From the NCBI RefSeq assembly GCF_000166135.1, contig NC_014666.1, positions 2,976,001 to 3,040,000 on the forward strand: a stretch of 64,000 nt of DNA, given 5' to 3'. The first letter of the stretch is position 1; each line of letters opens with the position of its first letter. A program made the translations under genes and the position numbers. Below, piece by piece: positions 16,895-23,585 of the stretch. The notes beneath the pieces are model-generated. The model saw nothing but the letters and a program-made list of their open reading frames with translations. It was not told where the DNA came from and made no database searches. Source of the stretch: Pseudofrankia inefficax. Lineage in GTDB: Bacteria > Actinomycetota > Actinomycetes > Frankiales > Frankiaceae.

Positions 16895-18874
16895 GTGCTG
16901 GCACCGCTCACGGACGACGACCCGCGTTCCATTGGGCCGTTCCGGCTTGGTGGCCGGCTTGGCTCGGGCGGCATGGGCACCGTCTATCTCGGTTTCGGGA
17001 CTGACGACCAGGCCGTCGCCGTGAAGGTCCCGTCGGCGTCGCTCGTCGATGACGCGCGCTTCCGGGCCCGGTTCCGCCGCGAGGCCGTCGCCGTCCAGTC
17101 GATAGACAGCGGCTCGGTGGCCGCCGTGGTCGCCGCCGACACCGAGGCCAACCCGCCGTGGCTGGCCACCGAGTTCATCCAGGGCGCCACCCTGCTCGAC
17201 GCGGTCGCGGGACGTGGGCCGCTCGCCGCCCGGCTGGTCGTCGGCTTCGCCGCCGGCCTCGCCGACGGGCTGGTCGCGATCCACGCGGTGGGCGTCGTGC
17301 ACCGTGACCTCAAGCCGGCCAACGTCGTGCTCGCCTGGGACGGCCCGAAGATCATCGACTTCGGGGTCGCGCTGACCACCCGCTCGCTGCTCGGCGTCGA
17401 CAGTGGCGCCGACTCCGACGTCACGGTCGCCCAGACCCAGGCCGGCCAGCGCCTGGGCACCTTCGTCTGGATGGCGCCGGAGCAGCTGCGCGGCGGGACG
17501 GTCGGCCCAGCCGCGGACGTGTTCGCCTGGGGTGCCTGCGTCACCTATGCCACCACCGGTCACGGCCCGTTCCGGGCGGACGGCGCGTTCGAGATCATCG
17601 CCAGGATCCAGCGCGACGAGCCGGACCTCGACGGGGTGCCGGCCGAGCTGGTCGACCTGGTGCGCGCGACGCTGGCCAAGGACCCGGACGACCGGCCGAC
17701 GGCGGCGGCACTGGTCAGCGCGCTGCTGCACCAGAACGTCCAGACGCCGCTCGAGTCGGACCGGGCGGTCGAGACCGCGCTGCTGCCCTGGGTCGCCCAG
17801 CCGCCCACGCCGTCGCCCATCGACACGGCGCTGGGCGAGGCGCCTGTTCCGGCGCAACCAGACGTGGACGTGCCGTCCGGCACCCTCGTGCTGCCGCCGC
17901 CCGTCAAGGCGCTGCCTGCCGCGAAGGCGCTGCCGCCCGCGAAGGCGCTACCGGCCGCGACGCCGGAACTCCCGGCTGTCGCCCCAGTGGACACCGGCCC
18001 GCGGCAGCTTGCCGCGCGCGCCGCCAGCGGGGGAGCGCTGCCCACTCCGCGCGCGTACGGCGAGGGCCGCGGGGGTGGCGGCTCGCGCCGGGACGACGAT
18101 TCGGGCGACCTGCCGACCATGCTTCCGCCGGGCGCGTACGGGGAGGCTCGCGGGGGCGGCGGCTCGCGCCGGGACGACGACTCCGGCGAGCTGCCGACGA
18201 TGCTGCGCTCGCCGCTGCAGCGGACCCAGGAGGGCCACGCGGGCGTCGGCGCGCGCCGCGAGGACGACGACTCCGGGGACCTGCCCACCATGCTGCGCTC
18301 GCCGTTGCAGCCGGACCACGAGCGGCCACGCGCCGGCGGCGGCTCTGGTGGCCGGCCGGACGAGGCCGCGTTCGCCGACGCCGCGGGCTGGCAGGGCGGC
18401 CCGCGGCCGCCCGTCCAGGTCGGTCCAGGCCGGCCCTCGTCAGCGGTCAAGATCGTGCTGGCCCTCGTGACGGTGCTCGTGGTGGCCGCGGCCGTCGGCC
18501 TCGCGCTGGTGCTCGCGCACTCCGGCGGCGGTGGCGGTTCCGGCGTCGAGGTCAGCTCGACCTCGACCGGAGCGCCGACCGACGCCGTCACCGCGACCCC
18601 GTCCACCCCTGAGACGGTGGCGAGCACCACCGACGCGGCGGTCCCGCCGCCGGCCGCGACGACGGCCGCGCCCAGCCGGCAGGCCACGACGAAGCCCTCC
18701 GCCACCCCGACGCAGGCGCCGACCTCGCCGCCATCCCAGACCCCGACGCACACCACCACTACCCCGCCGCCGACGAGCACGACGCCGTCGGTCGCCCCGA
18801 CCAGCGACCACCCGTCGACGCCGTCGGCCACGGCCGCGCCTCCTACCGGCTCGGCCCCGACGCCCACGGCCTGA
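16895..18874 (+). CDS. Membrane-anchored Ser/Thr protein kinase, second of a tandem pair
   Basis: 659 residues from GTG 16895. Kinase domain about 14-285 with LGSGGMGTVYLG, Lys44 in VAVKV, HRDLKPAN (136-143), DFGVA and MAPEQL; a 20-residue insertion (LLGVDSGADSDVTVAQTQAG) lies in the activation segment, absent from its neighbour. The linker (about 395-480) has three copies of an acidic motif, DDDSG(D/E)LPTML. One transmembrane helix (about 518-543) and then about 110 residues made almost only of Thr, Ser, Pro and Ala, so the outer part looks like a wall-spanning stalk with no sensor domain. Very close to the first kinase in the catalytic part, so the pair arose by duplication. Confidence 0.92.
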   Translation: MLAPLTDDDPRSIGPFRLGGRLGSGGMGTVYLGFGTDDQAVAVKVPSASLVDDARFRARFRREAVAVQSIDSGSVAAVVAADTEANPPWLATEFIQGATLLDAVAGRGPLAARLVVGFAAGLADGLVAIHAVGVVHRDLKPANVVLAWDGPKIIDFGVALTTRSLLGVDSGADSDVTVAQTQAGQRLGTFVWMAPEQLRGGTVGPAADVFAWGACVTYATTGHGPFRADGAFEIIARIQRDEPDLDGVPAELVDLVRATLAKDPDDRPTAAALVSALLHQNVQTPLESDRAVETALLPWVAQPPTPSPIDTALGEAPVPAQPDVDVPSGTLVLPPPVKALPAAKALPPAKALPAATPELPAVAPVDTGPRQLAARAASGGALPTPRAYGEGRGGGGSRRDDDSGDLPTMLPPGAYGEARGGGGSRRDDDSGELPTMLRSPLQRTQEGHAGVGARREDDDSGDLPTMLRSPLQPDHERPRAGGGSGGRPDEAAFADAAGWQGGPRPPVQVGPGRPSSAVKIVLALVTVLVVAAAVGLALVLAHSGGGGGSGVEVSSTSTGAPTDAVTATPSTPETVASTTDAAVPPPAATTAAPSRQATTKPSATPTQAPTSPPSQTPTHTTTTPPPTSTTPSVAPTSDHPSTPSATAAPPTGSAPTPTA

Positions 18875-18925
18875 GGCACCTCCCGGGAAGCGCGGCCCGG
18901 AGCCGAGCGGCCGGCCCCCGCCGGT

Positions 18926-18998
18926 GATCGCTGGTTTGGCCCTGCCGTGGTCGTGAACTGGCCCTCGAAACAGCCACCAGAGGGCCAAAACGACGATC
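18926..18998. repeat. Dispersed palindromic repeat, copy A
   Basis: Imperfect inverted repeat: left arm 18926-18955 begins GATCGCTGGTTTGGCCCT, right arm 18971-18998 reads on the other strand GATCGTCGTTTTGGCCCT. It shares its arms with copies at 26092, 29954 and 59545. It creates a spurious short ORF on each strand. Confidence 0.75.
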
Positions 18999-19002
18999 AT
19001 GC

Positions 19003-19055
19003 GCTGCCCGCTGCCCGCTGCCCGCTGCCCGCTGCCCGCTGCCCGCTGCCCGCTG
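19003..19055 (+). repeat. Heptanucleotide tandem repeat, (GCTGCCC)x7 plus partial unit
   Basis: Seven exact copies of the 7-base unit GCTGCCC follow palindrome copy A directly, then a broken eighth unit. Perfect short tandem arrays of this kind are prone to copy-number change by slippage. It lies about 180 bases upstream of the lysine aminotransferase start. Confidence 0.85.
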
Positions 19056-19138
19056 GCGCGGGTCGGGGCCGAGGGGCGTGCGCGGGCTCCGCGCGTCCGC
19101 TGCCGCCGACGGCGACCGTAGAAAATTTGTCAAAACCA

Positions 19139-19225
19139 GTGATCTGAAGAAGGATCTCCTGTGTAGAGACGGATGCGGCGACGTATTTACGACATGCGTC
19201 CCAAGTCTGTGATCTTCGTGATCTG
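19139..19225 (+). promoter_or_regulatory. Three GTGATCT direct repeats upstream of the lysine aminotransferase
   Basis: GTGATCTG at 19139-19146, GTGATCTT at 19209-19216 and GTGATCTG at 19218-19225 precede the GTG start at 19235. The preceding A/T-rich patch (19119-19137) may hold the promoter. In mycobacteria an Lrp/AsnC regulator is found beside this gene; whether these repeats are its sites is only a guess. Confidence 0.3.
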
Positions 19226-19234
19226 GGAGGTCCC

Positions 19235-20725
19235 GTGGCCGTGCCTGCCTTCGTGACCGACACAGGCGCCGGCGCCGGCCGTCGGGGCCGGTCGGCCGGC
19301 CCCGACGGCCGGCGCGGCCGTGAGCGGCGGGCCGGGGACGCCGGCCCGCGCCCGCCGGGCCGGGCCGTCGTCGCGCCGGTCGACGTGCCGGAGGTGCTCG
19401 GCCGGCACGTCCTGGTGGACGGGCTGGACCTCGTCGTCGACCTCGACGCGAGCAGCGGCCGCACGCTCGTGGACGCCCGCAGCGGCGAGGCCTACCTCGA
19501 CCTCTACAGCTTCTTCGCCTCCGCGCCGCTGGGTGTGAACCCGCCGGCCCTCGCCGGCGACCCCGCCGTGGTCGCCGAGCTCGGCCGCGCCGCCCTGAAC
19601 AAGCCGGCGAACCCGGACGTCGCGACCGTCGCCTACGCGGAGTTCGTCACCACCTTCGCCCGTGTCCTGGGCGACCCGCGGCTGCCGCACCTGTTCTTCG
19701 TGGAGGGCGGCTCCCCGGCGGTCGAGAACGCGCTGAAGGCCGCGTTCGACTGGAAGAGCCGGCACAACGAGGCTCATGGCCGCCCGGCCGAGCTCGGCAC
19801 CCGCGTCCTGCACCTGCGGCACGCCTTCCACGGCCGTGGCGGCTACACCCTCTCGGTGACCAACACCGACCCGAACAAGACCGAACGGTTCCCGAAGTTC
19901 GACTGGCCGCGGATCGACAGCCCGGCCCAGACCTTCCCGGTGACCGAGGCGAGCCTCGCCGCGGTCGTGGGGGCGGAGGACCGTGCCCTGGCCCAGGCCG
20001 CGGCGGCGTTCGCTGCGCATCCGCACGACATCGCCTGCGTCCTCGCCGAGCCGATCCAGTGCGAGGGCGGTGACCGGCACCTGCGGCCCGAGTTCCTGGC
20101 CGCCCTGGGCGCGCTCGCCCATGAGAACGACGCCCTGTTCGTCCTGGACGAGGTGCAGACCGGCGTCGGCACGACCGGCGCCGCGTGGTGCTACCAGCGC
20201 CTCGGCCTCGCGCCGGACGTCGTCGCGTTCGGCAAGAAGGTCCAGGTCGGTGGGGTGATGGCCGGCGGGCGGCTCGACGAGGTGGCGGACAACGTGTTCC
20301 GGGTGCCCGGCCGGATCAACTCGACCTGGGGCGGCGGGCTGGTGGACATGGTCCGCTCGACCCGGATGCTGGAGGTCATGGAGCGCGACCGGCTGTTCGA
20401 CGCCGCGGCCCGGGCGGGGGAGCGGCTTCTCGCCGGCCTGGAACGGCTCGCCGGACGTCACCCGCGCCTCGTGTCGAACCCCCGTGGCCTCGGCCTGCTG
20501 TGCGCCTTCGACCTGCCCGACCTGGCCACCCGCGACGAGACGCTGCGCCGGCTGCGCGCCGACGAGCACGTCCTCGCGCTGCCCGCCGGGGCGGGCACGG
20601 TGCGGCTGCGGCCGGCGCTGACGATCACCGACGACGAGATCGACGCCGCGGTGGGCGCCCTCGGCCGGGTACTCGACGCCCTGGCCGGGTCCGCCCGCCT
20701 GGGCGAGACTACGGCCCGCGGCTGA
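19235..20725 (+). CDS. lat: L-lysine 6-transaminase (lysine epsilon-aminotransferase)
   Basis: PLP enzyme moving the 6-amino group of L-lysine to 2-oxoglutarate, giving aminoadipate semialdehyde. 496 residues; from VLGRHVLVDGLDLVVDLDAS onward it follows the Rv3290c type throughout: LPHLFFVEGGSPAVENALKA, FDWKSRHNEAHG, AEPIQCEGGDRH, LDEVQTGVGTTG, the PLP lysine in FGKKVQVGGVMAG (about residue 334) and NSTWGG. The first 45 residues are Gly/Arg-rich, longer than in mycobacteria, and are encoded over a perfect hairpin, so translation might really begin at a later GTG (near 19388). GGGAGG lies just before GTG 19235. The semialdehyde is oxidised by the next gene. Confidence 0.92.
   Translation: MAVPAFVTDTGAGAGRRGRSAGPDGRRGRERRAGDAGPRPPGRAVVAPVDVPEVLGRHVLVDGLDLVVDLDASSGRTLVDARSGEAYLDLYSFFASAPLGVNPPALAGDPAVVAELGRAALNKPANPDVATVAYAEFVTTFARVLGDPRLPHLFFVEGGSPAVENALKAAFDWKSRHNEAHGRPAELGTRVLHLRHAFHGRGGYTLSVTNTDPNKTERFPKFDWPRIDSPAQTFPVTEASLAAVVGAEDRALAQAAAAFAAHPHDIACVLAEPIQCEGGDRHLRPEFLAALGALAHENDALFVLDEVQTGVGTTGAAWCYQRLGLAPDVVAFGKKVQVGGVMAGGRLDEVADNVFRVPGRINSTWGGGLVDMVRSTRMLEVMERDRLFDAAARAGERLLAGLERLAGRHPRLVSNPRGLGLLCAFDLPDLATRDETLRRLRADEHVLALPAGAGTVRLRPALTITDDEIDAAVGALGRVLDALAGSARLGETTARG
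19272..19315. repeat. Perfect 20-bp inverted repeat (hairpin) inside the start of lat
   Basis: Arms 19272-19291 and 19296-19315 are exact reverse complements with a 4-base TCGG loop. Stems this long and G/C-rich just 37 bases into an ORF are exceptional; it would be very stable in RNA and could block ribosomes or polymerase. Confidence 0.85.
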
Positions 20726-20783
20726 ACCGCCCGGCCGGACCAGCCGGGCCCGAACCCGCTGACAGACCTTCGCGGAGGCGACG

Positions 20784-22349
20784 ATGACGCTGGTACACCC
20801 GCCGCTGGCGGCAGCCATGATCCACGGTGTCGAGACCGAGGGCCCGACCGTCGCCTCGACCAACCCGGCCCGCCTGGACGAGGTGGTCGCCGAGGTCCGG
20901 CTCGGCGACGCCGGCACGCTGGTCGCGGCGGCGCGGGTCGCCCGAGGGGCGCAGCGCGGCTGGGCCGAGGTGCCCGCCCCGGTCCGGGGCGGTGTCATCG
21001 GGAACTTCGGCCGCCTCGTCGAGGAGAACGCCGAGGCGCTGGCCCGGCTGGTCACCCGGGAGATCGGCAAGCCGCTGGCCGAGGCCCGCGGCGAGGTCCA
21101 GGAGATCATCGACACCTGCCGGTTCTTCCTCGGCGAGGGCCGCCGCCTCTACGGCGAGACCGTCCCGTCGGAGATGCCCGACAAGCAGCTGTTCACGTTC
21201 CGCGAGCCGGTCGGCGTGATGATGGTGATCACCGCGGGGAACTTCCCGGTCGCCGTGCCGAGCTGGTACCTGGTGCCGGCGCTGCTGTGCGGCAACGCGG
21301 TCGTCTGGAAGCCCGCCGAGTACGCCGCCGCCTGCGCCCGGGCGCTCACCGAGCTCGCCCAGCACGCGGGCCTCCCGCCGGGCGTGCTGTCGATGGTCCC
21401 GGCCGACGGCGCCGCGACCGCCGCCGGGCTCGCGCAGGCCCTCGACGCCGGGCTCGTCGACAAGGTGGGCTTCACTGGTTCGACCGAGGTCGGCCGCGAG
21501 ATCGGCGCGCTGTGCGGGCGGCACCTGCAGACGCCGTGCCTGGAGCTGGGCGGCAAGAACCCGATGGTCGTCGCGCCCGACGCGGACATCGACCTCGCCG
21601 TCGAGGGCGCCCTGTTCGGCGGGTTCGGCACCGCGGGGCAGCGCTGCACGTCGCTTGGCACCGTGATCGTCCACGAGTCGGTGTACGCCGGGTTCCGCCG
21701 CCGGTTCGCCGCCGCCGTCGAGAACGCGGCGATCGGCGACCCGACCCGCCCGGTCCTCTACGGCCCGATGCTCGACGCCAAGTTCGCCGCGGGCTACGAG
21801 CGCCACCTCGGGCTGATCCGCGACCACCACACGACGTTCGGCTCGACCGCCGTCGGCCGGATCACCGCCGCGGCCCCGCGCCGCGGCTTCGTCGGCGACC
21901 CGGCCGAGGGCCTCTACTACCATCCGGTCGTCGTCGACGGCGTGCGTCCCGACGACGCCCTGTTCCTGGAGGAGACGTTCGGCCCGATCGTCGGCCTGGC
22001 CACCTACCGGGACCTCGACGCCGCCATCGAGCTGGCCAACGCCCCCGGCTACGGCCTGTCGTCCGCGATCTACACGAACGACCCGGCCACGGTGTTCCGG
22101 TTCCGGCGCGGCATCTCTGCGGGCATGGTCAGCGTCAACAACTCGACCTCGGGCGCGGAGGCCCACCTGCCGTTCGGCGGCAACGGCCGCTCCGGCAACG
22201 GCTCCCGCCAGTCGGGCCGCTGGGTCCTCGACCAGGTGACCCGCTGGCAGTCGGTCAACTGGGACTACTCCGGCCGCCTGCAGAAGGCCCAGTTGGACAC
22301 CGCCGTCCCCGACGCCGACCTCGCGTTCCGCCTGGAGCCCTGGCGATGA
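20784..22349 (+). CDS. Aldehyde dehydrogenase, probable L-aminoadipate-semialdehyde dehydrogenase
   Basis: NAD(P)-dependent aldehyde dehydrogenase of 521 residues. Cofactor and catalytic motifs: MMVITAGNFPVAVPSWYL, WKPAEYAA, VGFTGSTEVGREIG, Glu in LELGGKNPM, Cys in FGTAGQRCTSLGT, and LEETFGPIVGLATY. It starts 58 bases after the lysine aminotransferase, same strand, ATG 20784 with a GGAGGCG upstream. By context it converts aminoadipate semialdehyde (or its cyclic form) to 2-aminoadipate, completing the first oxidative part of lysine degradation; this assignment rests on the neighbour rather than on specificity residues. Confidence 0.85.
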   Translation: MTLVHPPLAAAMIHGVETEGPTVASTNPARLDEVVAEVRLGDAGTLVAAARVARGAQRGWAEVPAPVRGGVIGNFGRLVEENAEALARLVTREIGKPLAEARGEVQEIIDTCRFFLGEGRRLYGETVPSEMPDKQLFTFREPVGVMMVITAGNFPVAVPSWYLVPALLCGNAVVWKPAEYAAACARALTELAQHAGLPPGVLSMVPADGAATAAGLAQALDAGLVDKVGFTGSTEVGREIGALCGRHLQTPCLELGGKNPMVVAPDADIDLAVEGALFGGFGTAGQRCTSLGTVIVHESVYAGFRRRFAAAVENAAIGDPTRPVLYGPMLDAKFAAGYERHLGLIRDHHTTFGSTAVGRITAAAPRRGFVGDPAEGLYYHPVVVDGVRPDDALFLEETFGPIVGLATYRDLDAAIELANAPGYGLSSAIYTNDPATVFRFRRGISAGMVSVNNSTSGAEAHLPFGGNGRSGNGSRQSGRWVLDQVTRWQSVNWDYSGRLQKAQLDTAVPDADLAFRLEPWR

Positions 22350-22355
22350 TCTTGG

Positions 22356-22949
22356 TCAGAAAAGGGTCGTAGGCGGGTCATCGTCGCCTTCAGGAACAAG
22401 GTCGCGAAGTTCGTCGAGGGACAAGGACTGGCCGTCTGCGTGTGTGGCCAGCAGGACGAACAACCGGGCCGTCACCAGGGCGTCGTAGGTGGCGCGGTGA
22501 GGCCGGAGGCCCGAGTTCAGACCCTGGGCCAAGCCAAAGGCCTCCACCAGCGAGCCGAGGCGGTAACTGACGCGCTCGAGCCGAAGTCTGTGGGCGAGCT
22601 TCAAGGTGTCGAAGACCTCGGCCGGCTCCCAGCCGGCGAGTTTGCGCTGGAGCACGCCAAGGTCGACGGGTGCGTTGTGGGCAACGATCACCGGACCCTC
22701 CAGGGCGGTGCGGATCTCCTTCGCCACGTCGGCCATGACGGGGGCGGCGGCTACGGCCTCATTGGCGATGCCGTGGATGCGCCGGGCGAAGGTGGTAATC
22801 GGGCCGTCCGGTCATAGGAGCCAGCTGGCCGGTTCGCCGATGGTGCCGCCTGTGATGGGTGCGACCGCCAGCTCCACCGGGTCCGGCGGCTGCTGGCCGT
22901 TGCCTTCAATGTCGATGAAGGCGTAGTCGAGGCTCGTCCAGTCGGTCAC
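22356..22949 (-). pseudogene. 3'-5' exonuclease (DEDDh, DnaQ-like), interrupted by an in-frame TGA
   Basis: From GTG 22949 the frame reads TDWTSLDYAFIDIEGNGQQP and continues to GEPASWLL, where a TGA at 22812-22814 stops translation; the same frame then resumes PDGPITTFARRIHGIANEAV and runs to 22356. Family members have Arg at that place (CGA to TGA is one transition). Exonuclease motifs are otherwise intact: FIDIEGNG (ExoI, D-x-E), VIVAHNAPVDLGVL (ExoII) and LRPHRATYDALVTARL (ExoIII, H-x5-D). A shortened product from ATG 22736 would lack ExoI. The start overlaps the stop of the 58-aa upstream ORF as GTGA. It is either a recent pseudogene, a programmed readthrough, or a sequencing error. Confidence 0.75.
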
Positions 22950-23122
22950 GAGGCAGCAGGCTCCTTCCATCCGATGTCGGCGCCGCCGTGGCGCCGGGTG
23001 TGGTGAGGATGGCGCACGTCGTGGACCTGGTAGCCGAGAGCGTGCTGGAGGAAGTAGCGCGGCTGTTCGTGAGGGAGGCCGGCGACCAGCGCGGCGCGAT
23101 CGGTGATGTCGACTACCTTCAT
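22946..23122 (-). CDS. Small ORF coupled to the exonuclease gene
   Basis: 58 residues, MKVVDITDRAALVAGLPHEQ at the start, then PRYFLQHALGYQVHDVRHPH and a His/Arg-rich end. It has no family I recognise. It looks real because its TGA overlaps the GTG of the exonuclease (GTGA, 22946-22949), and codon use is normal for the region. An upstream in-frame GTG exists a few codons earlier. It is divergent from the EACC1 gene, with 130 bases between starts. Function unknown. Confidence 0.5.
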   Translation of the reverse strand: MKVVDITDRAALVAGLPHEQPRYFLQHALGYQVHDVRHPHHTRRHGGADIGWKEPAAS

Positions 23123-23206
23123 GTCCTCGTTGTCCGGCACGGGCTTTGCGAGAGCGGTTATCTGCTCTCCCGACCAGCCATGGCCACGTGATAGACCGGA
23201 TAGATC

Positions 23207-23224
23207 TTGGGAGTAGGCTCCCAA
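23207..23224. promoter_or_regulatory. Perfect 7-bp inverted repeat upstream of the EACC1 gene
   Basis: TTGGGAG (23207-23213), spacer TAGG, CTCCCAA (23218-23224), lying 29 bases before the EACC1 start and in the region between divergent genes. Could be an operator of the conflict operon or a small hairpin in its leader. Confidence 0.4.
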
Positions 23225-23252
23225 AGAGGTAGCACCTGAGACGGGGGTCGAC

Positions 23253-23585
23253 GTGGCAACCACCTTTGTGATCTCTGCGGCCGACGCTGCAGACCTGCTC
23301 TCACTCCGGACGTGGCTGCGGCGCGTCAATGGGCTGGAGGTGAAGCTATCGCCGACTGCTCCATCGTCGGGCGAGCAAGGCGCCGGGTGGGATGTCCTGA
23401 GCGTGGTCGCGGGGTCGGGCGGCGTCGGGGTCGCCATGCTGGCGACCATAAAGTCTTGGATCGAATCCCGCCGCTCCAGTCTGCGGATACGAGTCAAGGA
23501 CAGCAGTTCTGAACGCGAGATCGAACTGGACGCCGAGAACATCGACGACGTGATGCCGTTGCTGAAGAAGATGCTGGATGGATGA
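23253..23585 (+). CDS. EACC1-domain protein (effector-associated constant component 1)
   Basis: 110 residues from GTG 23253. The layout matches EACC1, a small alpha/beta protein found as the constant partner of variable effectors in actinobacterial conflict systems: a first strand TTFVISA, helix LLSLRTWLRRVN, strand GLEVKLS, then WDVLSVVAGSGGVGVAMLAT (a Gly-rich helix), KSWIESRRSSLRIRV and a C-terminal helix DDVMPLLKKML. It overlaps the next gene by eight bases (23578-23585), so the two are translated as a unit. By comparison with published analyses of these systems it is expected to regulate or recruit the effector; the biochemical role is not established. Family call is by pattern, not a search. 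Confidence 0.8.
   Translation: MATTFVISAADAADLLSLRTWLRRVNGLEVKLSPTAPSSGEQGAGWDVLSVVAGSGGVGVAMLATIKSWIESRRSSLRIRVKDSSSEREIELDAENIDDVMPLLKKMLDG

Noticed and set aside
18440-19000. Short ORFs whose translation contains VVLALWWLF or AVSTLWWL (18440-19000 minus, 25873-26166 minus and similar)
   Set aside because: They are the translated arms of the dispersed palindrome, not genes; the similarity between them is DNA-level repeat similarity.
19003-19055. CRISPR array
   Set aside because: Units are directly adjacent with no spacers; it is a simple heptamer tandem repeat. No cas gene is present.
22356-22736. The 126-residue frame as a complete exonuclease
   Set aside because: It lacks the ExoI motif, which lies in frame upstream of the TGA at 22812; the gene is better described as interrupted.
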